From: Anseranas semipalmata
Taxonomy: Eukaryota; Chordata; Aves; Anseriformes; Anseranatidae
Assembly (NCBI GenBank): GCA_013399115.1
Contig: VXAA01000086.1
Coordinates: forward strand, 857,191 to 921,190
Length of the DNA: 64,000 nucleotides
Reading direction: 5' to 3'
How positions within the stretch are numbered: the stretch's first letter is position 1; each line of letters begins with the position of its first letter. Positions 22,301 to 35,619 of this stretch are shown piece by piece. The notes under the pieces were generated by a model that worked only from the letters and a program-made list of their open reading frames with translations, did no database searches and was not told the DNA's origin. The position numbers and the translations under genes were made by a program.

Positions 22301-22864
22301 GCCTCTATTACCCATTTTTTCCTGCTTCCTTTCTGTATTTTTCTTACACATTAATTGAGGTGTGTTAGCTTAACAAAATGCTAAGCTAAACACACACAGG
22401 TGCACACAAGAATTAATTTTCACTGTATTAAAAAAATATAAGAGGAAATTAAGAACAAGGAAGAATTTCATTATCAGATAAAAATATGCAGCTGGAAGGT
22501 TGTGAATAATCAAGTGGGTACATATTTCTTCACTAAGGACCAGGAAAACTGTAGGACACTAAAATGAACATTGAGCCCAGAGGATTATATTAACTTGCCA
22601 TCATGCCTACTTTTCCCGCTCCTCCAAAGCATGCAGATCTACTGACCTTACCATAATCTAAGGATGGATCTAATCTTCATGGCAGAGAGCTGAGAAGTAC
22701 TGGGATCTCCTTTTATGATCCATGAGTACCAAAAATGAGGAAACTGAATTGGCCAGATGACCTGAGACTGAGTACAAACACCACCAACTCTGAGCATCTC
22801 CTCACCCTTTCTGCTGAAAGACCCATCTATGCAAAAAGATTTATACCGATATACTGCAGCACTG

Positions 22865-23663
22865 CGCGATCAGCAACGGCATCAAGTCCTACAAAGGAAA
22901 TGCCGAGTGCTGCACCTGGGACAGAGTAATGCTGGACACAGGCACAGACTGGGAGACGCATGGCTGGAGAGCAGCTCAGCAGAAAGGGATCTGGGGGTGC
23001 TGGTGACAGCAGGCTCAACACGAGCAGCAGCGTGCCCTGGCAGTCAGGAAGGCAAATGCATTTTGGGGTGCATTAAACATGGCATAGCCAGATGGTCAAA
23101 AGAGGTTATTCTCCTGCTATATTTAGCATTACTGGGACATCACCTTGAATATTGCGTTTAGTTCCAGGCTCCACAATATAAAAAGGATGTTAAAGTACTT
23201 GAAAGTGTCCAGAGGAGGGCAACAAAGCTGATAAAAGGGCTGGGAGGCATGTCCTATGAGGAGAGGACACTTGGGTTCTCTGATCTGGAGAAGAGGAGGC
23301 TGAGAGGCGACCTCATTGCTCTCTGCAACTGCCCGAGGAGGGGAAGCACAGAGGGAGGTGCCGCTCTCTGCTCACCGATGGCAGGACGCGTGGGAACAGC
23401 CCAGAGCTGCACGAGGGGAGGGTCTGACTGGATATTGGGAAAATTTCTTTACTGTGGGGGTGGTCAAACACTGGAACGGGCTTCCTAGAGAGGTGGTTGA
23501 TGCCCCGTGCCTGTCAGTGTTCAAGAGGCATTTGGACAATGCCCTCATTAATACGCTTAAAATTTTGGTTAGCCCTGAAGTGGTCAGGCAGTTGGACTCG
23601 GTGATCTTTGAAGGTCCCTTCAAAGGGTTAGAAGGTCCCTACCAACTGAACTACTCTATTCTA
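22865..23663 (+). mobile_element. CR1 retrotransposon, 5'-truncated, with decayed ORF2 end
   Basis: Translated pieces of the CR1 ORF2 C-terminus follow in order. KCRVLHLG, RLGDAWLESSSAERDLGVLV and GHHLEYCV share one frame to a TAG at 23159-23161. Next come [20 protein letters not shown] (from about 23249) and finally [20 protein letters not shown] (from about 23440) in another frame. At least one stop and one frameshift break the reading frame, so the copy is dead. The 3' end keeps the usual tail, a version of AAGGTCCCT...CCAACTGAACTACTCTATTCTA. The 5' edge is placed where similarity to the CR1 codons before KCRVLHLG fades and is uncertain by about 20 bp. CR1 is the dominant bird LINE, which supports an avian origin. 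Confidence 0.95.
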
Positions 23664-26600
23664 CTTGCACACCACTGGTTTTCATGCCCCTGACCATCAG
23701 AGCTGGGCTAGTGCAACTCCACCTTCTTGAAATCAGACAGGACATTATAGCAGACTGTAAACAGTAAGCCACCACAGCATTTACTACTAATTAAAGTAAT
23801 GCTCCCATTTTGTTCAGCACAGCACACTTACAGTACATGGGTGGTAAGTGGCTGTCTTCAGCATGTGTTGACTGCAAGATGCATTTTAAAAACAAATTTT
23901 AATTAAAATGAGCATTTCTCAGCTGCTTAAAGGGAAACAAGGTAATAAGGGACGTAAAAGGCTTTAAACCATCTTCCAGCTTAATTTAAATGTCATCTAA
24001 AAATTAAAATGAACTATACAGCCACCAGAATAAGCACTAGAATTTGCATGTGTACAGTTATATGAAATTCCAGATTTTGAGAGCTAGTTACTACACCAGA
24101 AACACTACTACAGAAGCAGATCGATTTATCACACATAACTAACTCATTTAGCAGGAGAAGCCTGCATTGTCAGATATCTATGCATCCTTACGGAATTCTG
24201 TATGACCGTACTTTGGAGTGCACTCAGACCCATTTTGTGGTGTATTTTTGGAAGGACGCTCTCTCAGTATCACAGCAGTGTTGCTGGAAAATAGGGAGTG
24301 CCATTTTTCTGCATGCAGACTCCCACCCAGTTGATTATTAAAGGACAGATTTTGGAGCAGAAAGAGATCTGGAGCTTCTTATGGCATGAGGTTTTTCTCT
24401 TTTGATGAATAAACAAGTACAGCTGCCTCTGAGACGGTGGAATTGCCTATGTCTCCAAGACTAACAACGAAAGAAAACAGATCTAACAGATGAAGGCACT
24501 GACTGTATGACCCTGGAGAAGTTGCTGGGGGCCAGATTCTTATCCAAGTTACTCTGCTCTAGGTCACTGACCTAATTGCTCCAATGCTCTTCATCTAACA
24601 GTGTAACTGAGGGCAAAGCATTGCCCTTAATCTTCTACTGCTGTTAATATTAACTGTGTATTAGAGAAGTGAGTAGCCTTTCGGACATGATTGGTACTTT
24701 CACATGACACTGAACAAAAGGGAGAGGCAAACAAACACTTCCATTTTAGTTGATTATTATGAACCTCACATTCATACTTGTTTTACCTCATTCTTATTTG
24801 ACTGGCAACAACTTGTGCCATTTACTGCAACTACGTCTTAATCAAAAACTAAAAATGTGCTACCTATCTCAAGTTAGGTCAAGTGAGTTCAAATCTAGCA
24901 AGGAGAGGGAGCCTCGTATTCGCATGAGCTTTAATTTGACCTGCCAGCTTGTCTGAAAACTACAACTGCCTTAATCGCGCAAGAATTTTCATTTAAGACC
25001 CACTCTTCTTTCAAGCAAAGGGAAGCCCACAGAGAAAGGCAAAACTCATCACTTGAAGGGCAGCGGAGATAACTCTAGGCCGGGGAACACAATTTTACTA
25101 AGTATTTTTCTTGAGAAAGCAGGGTGCTCAGCATGAGTGGGCTTTTGTAACTCACTGGATACACTGGCAGTCTGCAGCACAAATGAGCATTTCTTTACTT
25201 CAGCACACTGGCAATTGCTGCATGCCTTTCACACTGATCTCTTGTAAGGAATAGTATTTGGCTCTGCTTTACACCACTTTCTGCTTTTTAACTGTGATTT
25301 GAAATGGATTACATGATCTCAAAAGTTGAGGAAATTCTACTCCATAACTAACTTGTACTATTTTTTAACTTAATTTTTATGCAGGTTTTCAACTTTCTCT
25401 CAAGACCCTGACAAGTGAAGGTTTTCCTAAGGTAAGCATACATGCAGAAATGAGAGAGGATGCTGTTAAATACTCCCCATCAAGGGGAAAGCTACAATGG
25501 ATTCAAGCTTTTCACAGACACTAGAATATACAAATGACACAGCTCTGAATACTGCAGTCAAAAGAAAGCTTTAAGCAGTGTTTTCACCGTGTCAGAATTC
25601 ACCCCTCCCTAAGAGATTGTATAGCATACAGACTATGCAGGCTTATTAAAAGTCTTGACTCCGGCTTGTCATTTTCCTGCCCTGATAGCATCTGTAACAG
25701 ACAGCTCACGTAGGTTCCCTCATGTCTAAGTGAAAAGGAGAAAATTCAAACTGAAGGCCTGATGTAATTAAGTTAAAAGAAATCTATAACAACTCTGAAC
25801 CATCAGATTCAAATCCATTGAAAATCCATAGTCCTCAATAGCTCCAGAATTATTATTATTGTTTTTAAAACACAGCTCAGCTGGATGCTTTAAATAATTT
25901 CTGTTATGAAGTCTTCTATGGCCTTATCATCCAGGCTATCAAATAGTCATTGGATCATAAGAAGGGATCAATCATGACCATGCTAAGCCAAAATGGAATT
26001 ATTGCCTATAGAGAAACAGCTGCACAACCTACTACAAATTTGCTACGCCAACCAAGTCCCCTTGGACACGTTACTTAAAAATAATTCAGATTCATTTTTC
26101 ATATTTTGGATTTAGACTTTCAAAAGCATCCTAAGTAGTACTTTCCAATTCACACTCCCTACCATGTGAGCTAAATATAACAAGTGTACTAAGATATAGT
26201 GAAGGATTTAGGTTCTCTGTATGGCCTTTCTGCTTTCATCTCAAGCACTGCACACTTGAATTAGCGCTGACAGCCTCACCAGACAGCCTAGGTAGTTTGC
26301 TGATGGTTTGCTCAAGGAAGCAACCCAGAAACCAGCTGAGCATTACAGAATATACAAAAATAGAAGGAGAACCAGTATTTTGTTTTTCACATACAGGACC
26401 TGATTCTGTCTTCCCTGCACTTGTACAGTTATGAGGAAGCACAGAGTACTGGTTGTATTCCCACCTAAACAGAGCGATAAAGTGAAGTACAGAAGCTACA
26501 TACAGCTTATTCAATGGGTTGAGGTTCCAAAGCACTTCACAGACAGAGGAAGAGATGAAATGTACCTGGAATTTCAGGTGCCTCAAACTAGGAGAGAAAA

Positions 26601-26845
26601 GAAAGTAAGCTCTACTTAGGGGCAGAGCTGAGAGAGTCCCAAGAAATTGTGTATATGTGAAGTCCTACTGCTCAAATTCATTCTTTCATGAAGGGTAAGG
26701 TGGTAGCTGTCTCACCACTGAGCACGTGACACTGGCTAAAATTCCAGTACGTTCCACACAAGAAGGACAAAATTTTGATGTCGTGGATTCACTGAGCAGA
26801 TAGGTTTGTGGGTTTTCAAGTCCTGTGATTAGAGATGTGTCTTGA

Positions 26846-26880
26846 AATTACATTGAAAGTTTTTCAATTACATTGAAAGT
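26846..26880. repeat. Two tandem copies of a 20-bp unit
   Basis: AATTACATTGAAAGT occurs at 26846 and again at 26866, with TTTTC between. It is an exact local duplication of 20 bp (the second copy is 15 bp long). Confidence 0.9.
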
Positions 26881-27258
26881 CTAGAAAATAATCAGAAACA
26901 TTACCACTCTGAAAGCCACGTTTACTACTAGCTTGAACATTAAATTACCAGTGTAACTTCCATCATAAAAATGTAAGTGCATAATATTTACTTTATGTTA
27001 TCAGATGCACCTTACAATTACCATTAAAATACAATCTGCTACACGTACTCTATTCTTATCCCTTAGTTTATATAAACTCATGTATAATTTCCCTTTACGT
27101 AAGCGAGATTAAAAGGACCAAAGACAGCATGAATCACTCCACTGATGCTTGTATACTTGTATTTATGGCTGGCCAAGATTTAAAGAGCCTTTAAACATCT
27201 TTTCATCCTACTGATTTTGAAGTCCATGTCTTCAACTATAAGTACACATAAAAGCAAA

Positions 27259-27296
27259 CTAGAAAAAAAAAAAAAACTTTTTATTTTTTTTTCTAG
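27259..27296. repeat. A/T foldback (CTAG-A9 / T9-CTAG)
   Basis: CTAG followed by an A14 run at 27259-27276 faces a T9 run ending in CTAG at 27284-27296. The outer 13 bp of each side are perfectly complementary around a 12-base centre. A structure is possible; it may also be two slippage-grown runs that happen to share CTAG ends. Confidence 0.8.
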
Positions 27297-27936
27297 CCCC
27301 AGAATGAGGATAGATGAAATCCAGACAAACTGAAACTTGAAGAGAGGAATTCCATATTAGACACGTCTGTATGTGGTAAGATTGAATGCACGCAACAAAA
27401 GTTAGGAAAACATGGTAGTTGTAAGATTTTGATGGTGCTGAGTGAATCTAAATTTACTTTTACACAGTCTTATTGAAGTCAATGGAACAGCTCAAGGAAT
27501 AAATTCATGGGATACCTCTGACAATTGCAAACTGCACGATTCTCTTGACTAGAGTACATTCATACACAAAGCTTAACATGGGAATTCCTCAGACTATGCT
27601 TCTCCTCCTAGAGCTGCCAGCTGTGTCTGACTAAACAGTACTGGAGAAATAAACCTCACATACCGCTCTGTACTTGGAACTCAGAGCGCAACTCTGATAA
27701 CAGTTACTTCTTTTCATTCTACAGGAACAAAAGAGTAACACTGAACTAATTTTAAGGTTTCCCCTTTTTGGCAGCAGCTAGAACTGTCAAGGCTCAGAGA
27801 AATTGTTGTTAGGTTATAAAAACAGTATAGCTAATCATTGTTTTTGAAAACATCCATTCAAAACAGCTTACTCATTCAAGCGTAAATAAAACAAGAACAC
27901 TCTGTGAAAACAATAAAATAAAATTGATTAATGATT

Positions 27937-27988
27937 CAACTACAAACACCACTGCGAAAATGGATCCAGCTACAAACACTACAACGAA
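27937..27988. repeat. Imperfect duplication, period 30
   Basis: The word CTACAAACAC(C/T)AC recurs 30 bp apart (starting at 27940 and 27970), each followed by a CGA-containing segment. Confidence 0.65.
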
Positions 27989-28198
27989 TTCTAAACAAAC
28001 CTTCTGTGCCGAAGGAAACATTTTCAAGGTCAAATAAAGGACGCTTTGCTGTATAACAAAACAGTGTGGAAATCACAGGAAGTGATGTCGGAGCAGAGCT
28101 TTCTTCGGTTCCAATAGCATAAACATTTCTTTTGTTGTACCTTCCTATGACAGTGACAGTGCCATATTTTTATGCATGTCATTGATTGAAAATGTCAA

Positions 28199-28266
28199 TG
28201 GCAGGGGGGTGGAACCAGATGAGCTTTAAGGGCCCTTCCAACCCAAGCCATTCTATGATTCTATGA
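28199..28266 (+). mobile_element. CR1 3'-terminal fragment
   Basis: The sequence TGGCAGGGGGGTGGAACCAG, ATGAGCTTTAAGGGCCCTTC and CAACCCAAGCC is followed by two ATTCTATG units. This is the standard 3' end of bird CR1, retaining only the last about 70 bp. Confidence 0.95.
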
Positions 28267-29527
28267 CTTGAAAAAAGTACTCTAAGTCAAATGCTTAAAC
28301 CTTCTATCAAGACACAAGAAAACATAGTAGATGATTCTGGGCTGTGCTCAGCCAGAATTAAAAATAGCTTTCCAGGTCACATGAAGCACAAAAGGCCATG
28401 CATGCTGGCCGCATGGCAGACATACCTACTGTACAAAGCAAAGAAAAACAAGCCCGGACTGTAAGGACTTTTAAAGATTACCTCCTCAATCATGCATAAA
28501 GATGCTGACACTACTTCAACAGCACAAAGGGAACTGAAACCTACCTTATTCTGAAAGCTGGGGCCTCCAAACCTGCTATACAGAGGCCATGAATAGTAAG
28601 AGGTGGAGCAAATTACAGGGAATGGGCAAAGGAGGAAGTCATTCTAGATCTTGGAGGGAAAAAAAGGAAAATTAATGAGGCAAAGAAGTCTCAGAAGGAA
28701 AACCCAAGGTCAGGAAGATAAGCTTCAGCAAGTCTTTGGAGACAATTTAAAACAATGATGCCTGATGAAACCAACTCAAAAATAAATGAGGAAATACTAG
28801 ACATCTTTACATAAGAATGTGACATAGTCCCTCCTCTCCCTCCCTTACATGACAAAACAGTCTTCTGCTCGTTCTAGAACCTATGGTTTCTGGGACCAGT
28901 GACCTCACTGGCAAGGTCCTGTGAAAGCTTAAGTGGCCTGTAGGGCAGACTGCTCTGGGTTATACAGGCATAACTGCAAGGTAACTAATAAGCTCAAAGA
29001 AGTTTGACTAGACAGTAGGCTGAGAAGAAAATTGCTACATATAGTTTAAGATAGAAGCTGAAAAAAACGACGAGGTTACTAATGACTTAACATTTCCTCA
29101 AGAAAAACAGATTTTGTTTTTGAGATTTTCAGTTTATATGAAATTTTAAGTGAGGGGGTGGCTTGACATTCCTACTTCTTAAATGCTGGAGGCAGTAATA
29201 TTTCTCTTCCATAAATGATTCCTCCTTAGTACTTACTAAGAACTTCTGATCTGCAGGGCTGAACATTGGCTGGCAGAGAGGAGACTGATACATGGCAAAG
29301 CATGAAAGGAGTTCTGGTGTCTAATGGGCTACTACAGAGCCCATGGCTTGTTCCAGGCTAAATAAGCATCTTCATGAATGTTCTGGAAAGACATCATATT
29401 TCTGTATTGCAGACAACGTCAAACAGAAGCAGCTACAAACACAAGGTGGCTTGGAAACGTAGGCAGAAAGTGATAAAATGGATTCTGTTACAGAATAAAT
29501 AAAAATGCATCTGGGAATTATAATGTG

Positions 29528-29543
29528 GAAAAAAAAAAAAAAA
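29528..29543. repeat. Poly(A) run
   Basis: About 15 A residues after TGTGG, with no recognisable retroposed body upstream. Confidence 0.7.
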
Positions 29544-30348
29544 GCCACAAAAGAAAGGACATACATGGGAGGCAGAAATGTTTAAAATACCCTAATTAAA
29601 ACAATGGGTGAAGATTAACTACAAAAACTGCATCATATATTTGAGTTTCAACCTAGCAATATCAGCTTACAGCACTGGAGAGAACAGAGTTTCTGTATGC
29701 AAATCTGGCATAATTACACATCAAACATTTAAGTTGATTTACAGAGGATCTAGAAAAGTTTCAATGAACAGTAACTGAATCAACTAGGGGCACATATAAA
29801 ATAGCAGGCAAGATTTAAATAGCTAATCATACATAGCTTGGTCATTGACAGATAAAACGGTTAATAATCTATTGCACAGAACTGCATAAAGCTCTAGAAG
29901 GAGAAGAGGGAGGAAGAAGGAAGGAAAATGACTCTAAAAATTAAAGAATATTAAGGAAGAATTGAAATAACTGTATTTCCTGACACAGGAATGTTGAGAA
30001 GTCATTTTCCAGCAAAGTCTTGCTAGTTATTAGTGGCATCATTGCTTATGATATAAAACAAGAGTGTAAAATACTTGCATTAGTGAGATGAAGTGAAAGA
30101 CATAGCAAAGACATAGCTTCTCTTCCACAATTCTAAATATCATTTATGAAGACCTCAAAACAGTTTCTTGGCCCCATTTAATATTCTTCTGTGTCCTAAC
30201 AGTAAGGAATTTACATGGGAAAATTTTTGCCTCTGGTAAGAATGTCAAGCTAAAACGATAATTAAGTATTTTTCTTTGCAACAAGAGAGCTTTTGAAGCC
30301 ATGGACGAGATTCTAACTCCTACCTGAAGTAGCATTATTACTTGTCAG

Positions 30349-30380
30349 AAAACAAAAACAAAAACAAAAACAACAAAAAC
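30349..30380. repeat. (CAAAAA)n simple repeat
   Basis: Three to four CAAAAA units, interrupted once by CAA. A related AAAAC/ACAAC-rich patch is at about 30642-30677. Confidence 0.85.
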
Positions 30381-32689
30381 TGTGCTAACGTGCAGTTCTG
30401 CCAAATAAATGAAAAATACATCACTTGGTTGGCCATTACATCATTCACATTCTAGAAAAGGGATGCAGTTTGCATTTAGAGAGCACGTGTTTAAATCTAC
30501 AAACTTGCAGTTGGGGAGAGGAAGAAAAATGACAATAACCTCTGAACTTTGTGTCATATCTGAGTATCAGTTACAGGCATCTCTCTGTTATTCTAGGTAT
30601 TAACATAAGGATTGTTTATTCCTATGCTCAGAACTCACAGTTAAAAACAAAACAAAGCACAACACAACAACAACAAACCATGCAAGTCTCACCATTCAGG
30701 ACACTAAGAATTACCGCCTAACTGAGATCTCTCAGTTGTCCTTCATTGGGAGTTCACCTAGAAATTCAGTTTTTTTCCTGTCTCTGAGACTTAAAGGGTA
30801 GCATTTCCAAAACAGCAGTGACACTACTCCATAATGCCACAAAAGGGGTTTGAAGAATGGTTTCAGAGGCTGGATGATGCCAGTCTATCCCTTCTGTTCA
30901 AAAGACAAATGCGTACCTGATATGGCCAAGAAAACTCCTCCCACCTACAAACTCTAGAAATACGTTGCAGAATGCTCTGATGAATCCAGCATGATAATAA
31001 ACTTCTGAAATACGGAAACGAGACATTCTCAAATAACATTGAGAGCCAGAGATGCAAGCTGTTTATATAAGACAGAAATGACACCTTAGCTTGTATGATG
31101 TATATATACATTTATACAAGCTTTTTAGACTAAACAATTTTGATGGTGTCAAGTGTTTGGATGGTGATGAAACCGATTCCAGTTGTGATCCTGATAACAT
31201 GAATACTATCTTCGTATATTGGACATGAACACAGAAAAAAAAGCTTTAGGAGCACGTTAGTAAGACTGTATAGTTCAAACCATCAATAGTTAGAAACATG
31301 AGAATGAAGCATACTTGAACAACCTTAAATTGTCCCCTTTGTATGTTAAGATTATGATATAGTCTTTAATTGCATGATTACATACTATTTTTCCACACAA
31401 ATTCTGACTCATTCAGCATGTTGAATAGTGCGTACATAATGAACTATTTTTCTTGTAACAGCTATTCACTATTGTTCAGTGTGTAGTCCCAGGACTTATT
31501 TGCTACACATTATCCTGATCCTGCTCTGAAGACAAAATTATGAATTTAATCATGGGCTTTTCCAAGTACCTCATGGGTTTTCCAGGCTACTATGGTGCCT
31601 GGCTGCTTAACAAACATTCATTAGTTTATTTTGAAAACATCTCTGTGAGGGGAGGCAATAATATTACTGCCATTTTACACATAGAAAACTGAGGCACAGA
31701 GAAGTTTTTTTGGTTTTTGGGGTTTTTTTTTGAATGGTTACTAACTTTCAGTGCCTATTTAGGATGGTTAACGTCCTCTTTTTTTTTTTTTTTTCCCAAA
31801 GCATTTAGGCACTGTGCCTGTTATGCTCAAAGTCTCACTCTCACTGAAATTAGCTGCAGCTGGTGACTCTCAGTGCCCCTGAAATCCTGGCACCAGAATC
31901 AAGGCACATCCTGGCACAATCACCAGAAGAGGAGGAACACAACAAGTAACAAACCCCTGTGAAAAGTAGGCAGTTCTTGCTCAGTTTCACACAGAAAGTC
32001 TGGAATAGACTCCAGGTCAGAACGAATTTTTTTTCTCCATTATTTCTTCCCCTACCTCGATTTCAGCAACACCACTCAACATCTCCAGCATTCACTGCAC
32101 AACATTAAACATCCTAACACCATGCCAGTTCTGCACAGAGGACTGGACTTTCACCATTTCCTAGCTTTAAGAGCTTAGCGTAGTAACCCTAACAACCCAT
32201 TAGGTCTGCAATTTCTTAGGTCTTACAGAACAGCACCCGAAAAAAAGATGAAAAATTCTCCCTGTAGCTTCATATCAATTCTCACATGGGTAACCAGCAG
32301 CATTGGAACATTTAGGTGCACAGCAACCTGCAGAGCTACCATCTGAGCTCAAGGGCCAACCGTCAGCCATACCAGACTGCCATCCTTCAAACAGATAAGC
32401 ACTGAAAAGGGATGTCATGCTTTGCCAGTGATTTTAGATATCTTTGCTGGCAAATGAACAGGGAGAATTAGGTATCCTGGGACTGTGTCTGGCTTGGAAG
32501 ACTGCACGTGCTCATACATATTGACCTTTGTCTGCCTATCACACCAAAAGATGGCTACTTCCGTCCTGGTCCTCGAGCTTCTTCCTGTCCTGCCCCTTCT
32601 GCTAGTCCCCAGTCACACTTCAGAAGTCCTGTTCTTCATCCCTAAGGCTGTCATTTTGGTCCCAGCCTCTTTGCTCAGCAAGTCCCAGT

Positions 32690-33180
32690 TACATTAACTT
32701 ACCCCTAACCTCTGTGGCCCAAACCGCCCAGTTCCCCCATCCACATTCTCATACTTTGTCTCTTCTTGGCAGACAGATCCCCAGGTTCACTCTTCACAGG
32801 CTCCCAATTCTAATTCCATCCTCATTCATCCAACTCATCTAATCTGGGCGAACACCTCCTCATTTTTTTTCCCAGCTTTATTTCTCTGGGTACCCCATCC
32901 GAATTTGGACTGCCTCCCTTGCTCCTTCATCTTCTTTTCCCATCCTCCATTTTCACCTTCAATCTAATCCTCACAAACATCTCCATCTTTTAAGCTTTTC
33001 CTGTTCTTCCACCCTGGACTGGCCACAGCCTGCCTCTACTAGCTCCATGCCCGTGTGCCTCCTGGGCCAGTTCTCTCGCTCCTCTCCCCAGTCCAAGTCT
33101 CCCAAGACCCAACATCCTCGCTGAAGATCTGTTGCTCTGCTTTTCTCCTGTCTGCATGTTGATAGGTGTCCTCCTCTCTC
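32690..33180. other. Pyrimidine-rich, C/T-biased stretch
   Basis: About 490 bp of unusually C- and T-rich + strand sequence with low A/G content (many CTCC, TTCC and CCTC words). It contains no recognisable gene. Overlapping minus-strand open frames at 32971-33298 arise from the bias and match nothing I know. Confidence 0.5.
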
Positions 33181-35619
33181 CAGCTGTCTGTGCCAACCGC
33201 AGGAGCACAGAGAGCAGATGACAGCGTGGCTGCCCTCCCTCTGGCAGGAGGCCAGCAGCCGAGGTGCAGCTTCTGCAGGGGGAGCCCTGCACAACCACAG
33301 CGTGGAGCTCCAGGAAATTCAGCTGCTAAAATCTAGGACTGGTCTTTCTACCGAGCCTCTGAAAAGGACGTTTTTTTCAAAGGCTTATAATTTTCTGCAG
33401 TTATACATATTTTCATAGAATTGGCCTGTTCATGACACAAAGGCCACCTATCTACTAAGGGTTTAATACTAGGTAGGGCTAATACAAATTTCATATAATG
33501 GTCACCAGAATTTTTAACACAGCTCAAACGTTCTTTCCCAGCCTATGTTCACAAAAATATGGCTGCAATGTTCAAATTCGGCAAAGGAAAATAACAAATG
33601 ATATGCTTTTTTCTGCAAAGTGACTTCATCAGAGTTCTAAGGAACTAAACGTTACACTATGCAATAGCCTAATACAAAGCTGTGCTAGCAGACCCAACTA
33701 AAATAAGGAAAAAAAGCAAAATATATTCATGGATAACAGAAAGCTGAAGATAAGAGCTGATAATTGGCCTCAGAATATTGTATTCACTTTAAAGTAAATC
33801 TTACAAGGTGTTTTTATTTAAAGATCTCCAAATTGCATACATTTGTTTTATTTTGCTTGAAATGTTTAAGTTTTCTAAATGGTCTGATTCATTAGGAGAG
33901 GTGGTGATGTTGTAAAAAAAACTGAAACAGAAAACAATCTAAAAAGATATGAATTGTGGTATTATTAATTGCTCACTCCAATTCCTGGATTTCTGGCTCC
34001 TGCGTATTCTACCACAGAAGGTATAACCCAGTCTTCTGACTACAAAACGTTTCAATATTAATTCCCTCGTCTTAAAAATACAAGAAAAATATTTTGTAAT
34101 CTGAGTAAATACTTCATTATTGCTTATGTTTGTACTGCAACATTGCCTGCAATTCCAAATTAAGGGTGCTGCAGAATTTACCATGGTTGAATTTGTAACG
34201 CTATCGTTTCACTGGTTGCCTTCATGGTTATTATTGCTTAGGAATAAACAACATTTTCAAAAGACTAAACTCTAGCTTATTTTTAATTCGCTACAAGTAA
34301 TACACATTGATGTTTATTGCAAAACTTTGATTGACCTCAGCGACACCAACGTATCACCTTGAGAGCTAAATCTTTCACAACGAAGATACCCTAAAACAAA
34401 CTGTAAGTATTTATACTATAAATGCACTATCTAAACCCATGTACGCAATTAGGGATCCAAAAGCATTGCACGTGCATTTGCATGCTTACCTAGAAAAATT
34501 AATGCCCAAATCTTTGCTTGCTTTTTTTTATGATCCCATTTAAACAAGCTTTTTGATACATAAGTGCCACCTGTAGGAAATACTGAAGCATGCTCAAGTG
34601 CAATCTTGTGCCAAATAAGGCACTGACTCGCATATTCTGTATGCCCGATGTAGGTGCCTCTTTCAGAAATTCGACCATGTATTGCAGGAAGCAATGACCC
34701 TGTATGATAGTGGCTTACTTGATGAAGATCAGTTTGTGAGATCTACAGGAAAGTTATCGTTTTATTGTGAGGTCTACTCAAAGGGTAATTAAAACGAAAA
34801 ATTAAAAACACTGTATTTTTTCCATTTGCTGTTCTCTGTGACACTATTTCATAGAAATCAAGCAGTGTTTAACTACAGGATGTTGAACCAAAAAGTGTCT
34901 GCAATAATTAACATGGAGTACTTCACTACAATTGCCTGGGGCAGACAAATATTAAGGACTGCATAATTTATCTATTTTCATTTCTCTCCAGCATCAATAA
35001 GAAGAAACAAATGTGAAAAAGTGTTTTAACAAAACAAGTCTAGCCTCTACTACTATACATGTAGTTCAATTTCTCTAAGTAGTGCATTAGGCATGAGTGG
35101 ATATTCTACCTTAGATCAAACACCAAAAAAATCACAGAATTTCCAATGCCCTTATAAAAATAATTACTGAAAAGATTTTTCATTGCGTTAGCAATTTCTT
35201 GAATATTTCAAGAAAAACAGAGAGCTTACAAGAATTCATTGTTTAAAATATTAAGTCTATCTTGGTCAAAGGAGTGAAGTATTTCATCACAGCTAATTTG
35301 TAAAAAAAGAAATAATTGAGGAAGCTGGACTGTTTCCATAAACACTACCTACAACATTTAGGCTCTGAAAATACACTCACAATGAGGAAACGGTTTTATT
35401 AATTTGACTGTATCATTCACTCACACAGTATTTCCATTCCCCAGCATGTTTACCCTGTAACATATATCGCACACCCAAAGCACATTACATCAAAAAACCG
35501 ATAAGTTATTTTGATGAGTAAATATTCAAATGAGAAGATGACGATAATCAGGTACACGAACGCCAATGATACGCCACCCTACAATAAAATAATTTTTCGT
35601 CGTTCTGAACGTCAGTTTC

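Noticed and set aside
32971..33298. Two overlapping minus-strand open frames in the C/T-rich stretch
   Set aside because: Explained by base bias (few stops in G/A-rich reverse strand); no homology recognised.
35132..35142. ATCACAGAATTT as a possible reverse CR1 tail
   Set aside because: Only about 9 bases agree and the following CR1 sequence is absent.
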